Of a DNA stretch of 64,000 nucleotides, positions 63,001 to 64,000 are shown in pieces. The DNA lies in NCBI RefSeq assembly GCF_041381155.1, contig NC_091142.1, positions 32,291,528 through 32,355,527 on the forward strand. The letters are read 5' to 3'. Below the pieces are notes generated by a model that was not told the DNA's origin, searched no databases, and saw nothing but the letters and a program-made list of their open reading frames with translations. The translations under genes and the position numbers were made by a program. Every line of letters starts with the position of its first letter. Positions within the stretch are counted from its first letter, which is position 1. Source of the DNA: Argopecten irradians (taxonomy: Eukaryota > Mollusca > Bivalvia > Pectinida > Pectinidae).

Positions 63001-64000
63001 TCTTTCTTATCTGATTTTGGAGTAGGACAAAATTTAAGACGTTTTCTAAGCAAATTTATTTCATGTTCCGTTAAACTGCGCGATGACAAATTGATAACTT
63101 TTGGTAGTACCTGTTCAGTCAATGAGTCCTGGTTTTTCCCCCGCCTTTCATTTGATGATGGCGCTTTTCTAAAAAAAGAACGTCGCGAAATTCTACCAAT
63201 TTATGTTGAACCATCTGTTGTAACCGGAAGCGACAATGGCGGTGAATTCTCCATTTTTTTTCCTTGGTCGAAGGATTCTTTTAGATGCTGGTGTAGTACA
63301 TGTATTCTTCGCCGGTTCTTGGTGTTTCGTGAATCCCGTATTGTTACGTTGCTTAAGCCTTGGAGATAGTGATTAAACAGCATCGGAATAAAAAAAAGTG
63401 GACTTTCCGGTTCTGCTGTTGTATCTAGTCTATCTTTTTTCAGTCATTCTACGTAGTTTCTGATCCTTTTGTTGTTGTTGACGCGAAGGTGTCGTTTCTT
63501 TGCTCGACACCAAATTAGTCCCGTAGTTGTCCACATATTCATTGTACCAATCTTTCTTTTTGTTCCATATATTTGCGGAATGGTGTTCCTCGGAGGCGCA
63601 TTCTGTCTCCCATTTTGAGATAACTAATTCTGCAACCTGCGACTGAAAATGTCCCTTTTCGCTTGTTAATTTGATCACGTTCCTAATGTTTTCATCGAAC
63701 TCAAGCACTTTTTCATTAAATCTATTCGCCTTGTTTGTCATGAGTTTGATTTCAGCTTCTGTTCGGCATATCGCAGTACTGATTCTGATTTCTCTGTCTT
63801 CATTTTCTTCCTGAGGAATACTCTTGGGTCTGAATTTTCTTGGTATTGCTGGATTTTGCTGTCCCAACCAAGCACTGTAGAACGCTGCTGTATTTATGTT
63901 TTTCAGGTAATTCCAGTATGCTTGCTTTCTTTCATTCAACTGCGTTTTCCATGCCGATGAAATCTTTGACTTCAGCTTCAGTGCATTTTTTCTTATTGAT
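60090..64000 (-). pseudogene. Penelope-like retroelement (RT plus GIY-YIG endonuclease), degenerate and interrupted
   Basis: The minus-strand coding region enters from the right window edge. Order: an N-terminal charged region (64000-63430, with FYSAWLGQQNPAIPRKFRPK); a second segment (63383-63201); an N-terminal domain with KVINLSSRSLTEHEINLLRK, KEVDKGGAVVVMD and YFYGLPKIHK (63200-62415). Then come RT motifs FRPIVGG, SFDVVSLYTNIP, CKGTAMGTKVAPTYA and FLDDCFIIW, then a Cys-rich linker (HCKTCD). Last is the GIY-YIG nuclease (VIYALICRKCSDFYIGQ, then LRKRVTLHRQQ), whose end (KEMYFIQLMKPVLNSERD) lies in another frame. Breaks are: a frame change near 63384-63430, a TAA at 63203-63201, frameshifts near 62415, near 61548 and in a T run near 60350, plus a 636-bp insertion at 61734-62369. 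RT and GIY-YIG together define Penelope-like elements. Confidence 0.92.
61734..62369. mobile_element. 636-bp TIR element nested in the Penelope-like RT gene
   Basis: Both ends begin TAACGTGACGCTACCCAA and continue as TTGGAAC-like sequence (about 27 bases). GACT is present on each side (61730-61733 and 62370-62373). Ignoring the element and one GACT, the retroelement frame runs on through VTQS and HFLEIILKP, which proves it is an insertion. The interior has a further ACCCAAAATGGAACACC motif and no transposase. A 4-bp duplication is compatible with Sola- or Academ-type transposition, but the superfamily is not established. Confidence 0.9.

Noticed and set aside
62935-63369. 144-codon plus-strand frame
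   Set aside because: Antisense shadow of the Penelope-like element's N-terminal region.

Overview
This window looks like nuclear DNA from an invertebrate animal, most likely a mollusc and probably a bivalve; the species is not determinable. The sequence is AT-rich. Genes are split by GT-AG introns, intergenic distances are long, and tandem repeats and mobile elements are dense. The mollusc assignment is an inference from the repeat style: a pearl/Helitron-like element, abundant TIR elements, Penelope-like and LINE relics, and a tRNA-derived SINE. No prokaryotic, organellar or viral genes were recognised.

Three gene models are supported by exons whose splice phases fit together. (1) A four-exon TLC-domain (TLCD1/TLCD2-like) membrane protein lies on the minus strand at 6385-12325. 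(2) A five-exon short-chain dehydrogenase/reductase (sniffer / C-factor type, 253 aa) lies on the plus strand at 34682-39237. (3) A two-exon secreted cysteine-rich peptide lies on the minus strand at 43180-46502 and matches no family I know. Between 14.2 and 18.4 kb there are also three tandem copies of a promoter-like block, each ending in a 47-nt signal-peptide exon with a consensus splice donor; one copy can be joined to a short candidate second exon.

Most of the rest is repetitive. Two very large satellites dominate: a 27-bp repeat (23.3-30.1 kb, about 250 units with higher-order structure) and a 45-bp repeat (46.8-53.3 kb, about 145 units). Both periods are multiples of three, so they create long spurious reading frames on both strands. 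Mobile elements include a decayed Penelope-like retroelement at the right edge (minus strand) carrying a nested 636-bp TIR element, three LINE fragments, a SINE, a possible LTR remnant next to the 27-bp satellite, and several MITEs. Three MITEs have 9-bp or near-9-bp target duplications.

A recurring theme is that local duplication has repeatedly copied exon edges. A 51-bp minisatellite multiplies the splice acceptor of TLCD exon 2. A 52-bp minisatellite multiplies the last codons and stop of the reductase. A 366-bp duplication copies the acceptor of the cysteine-rich peptide's second exon. The signal-peptide exon itself is triplicated.
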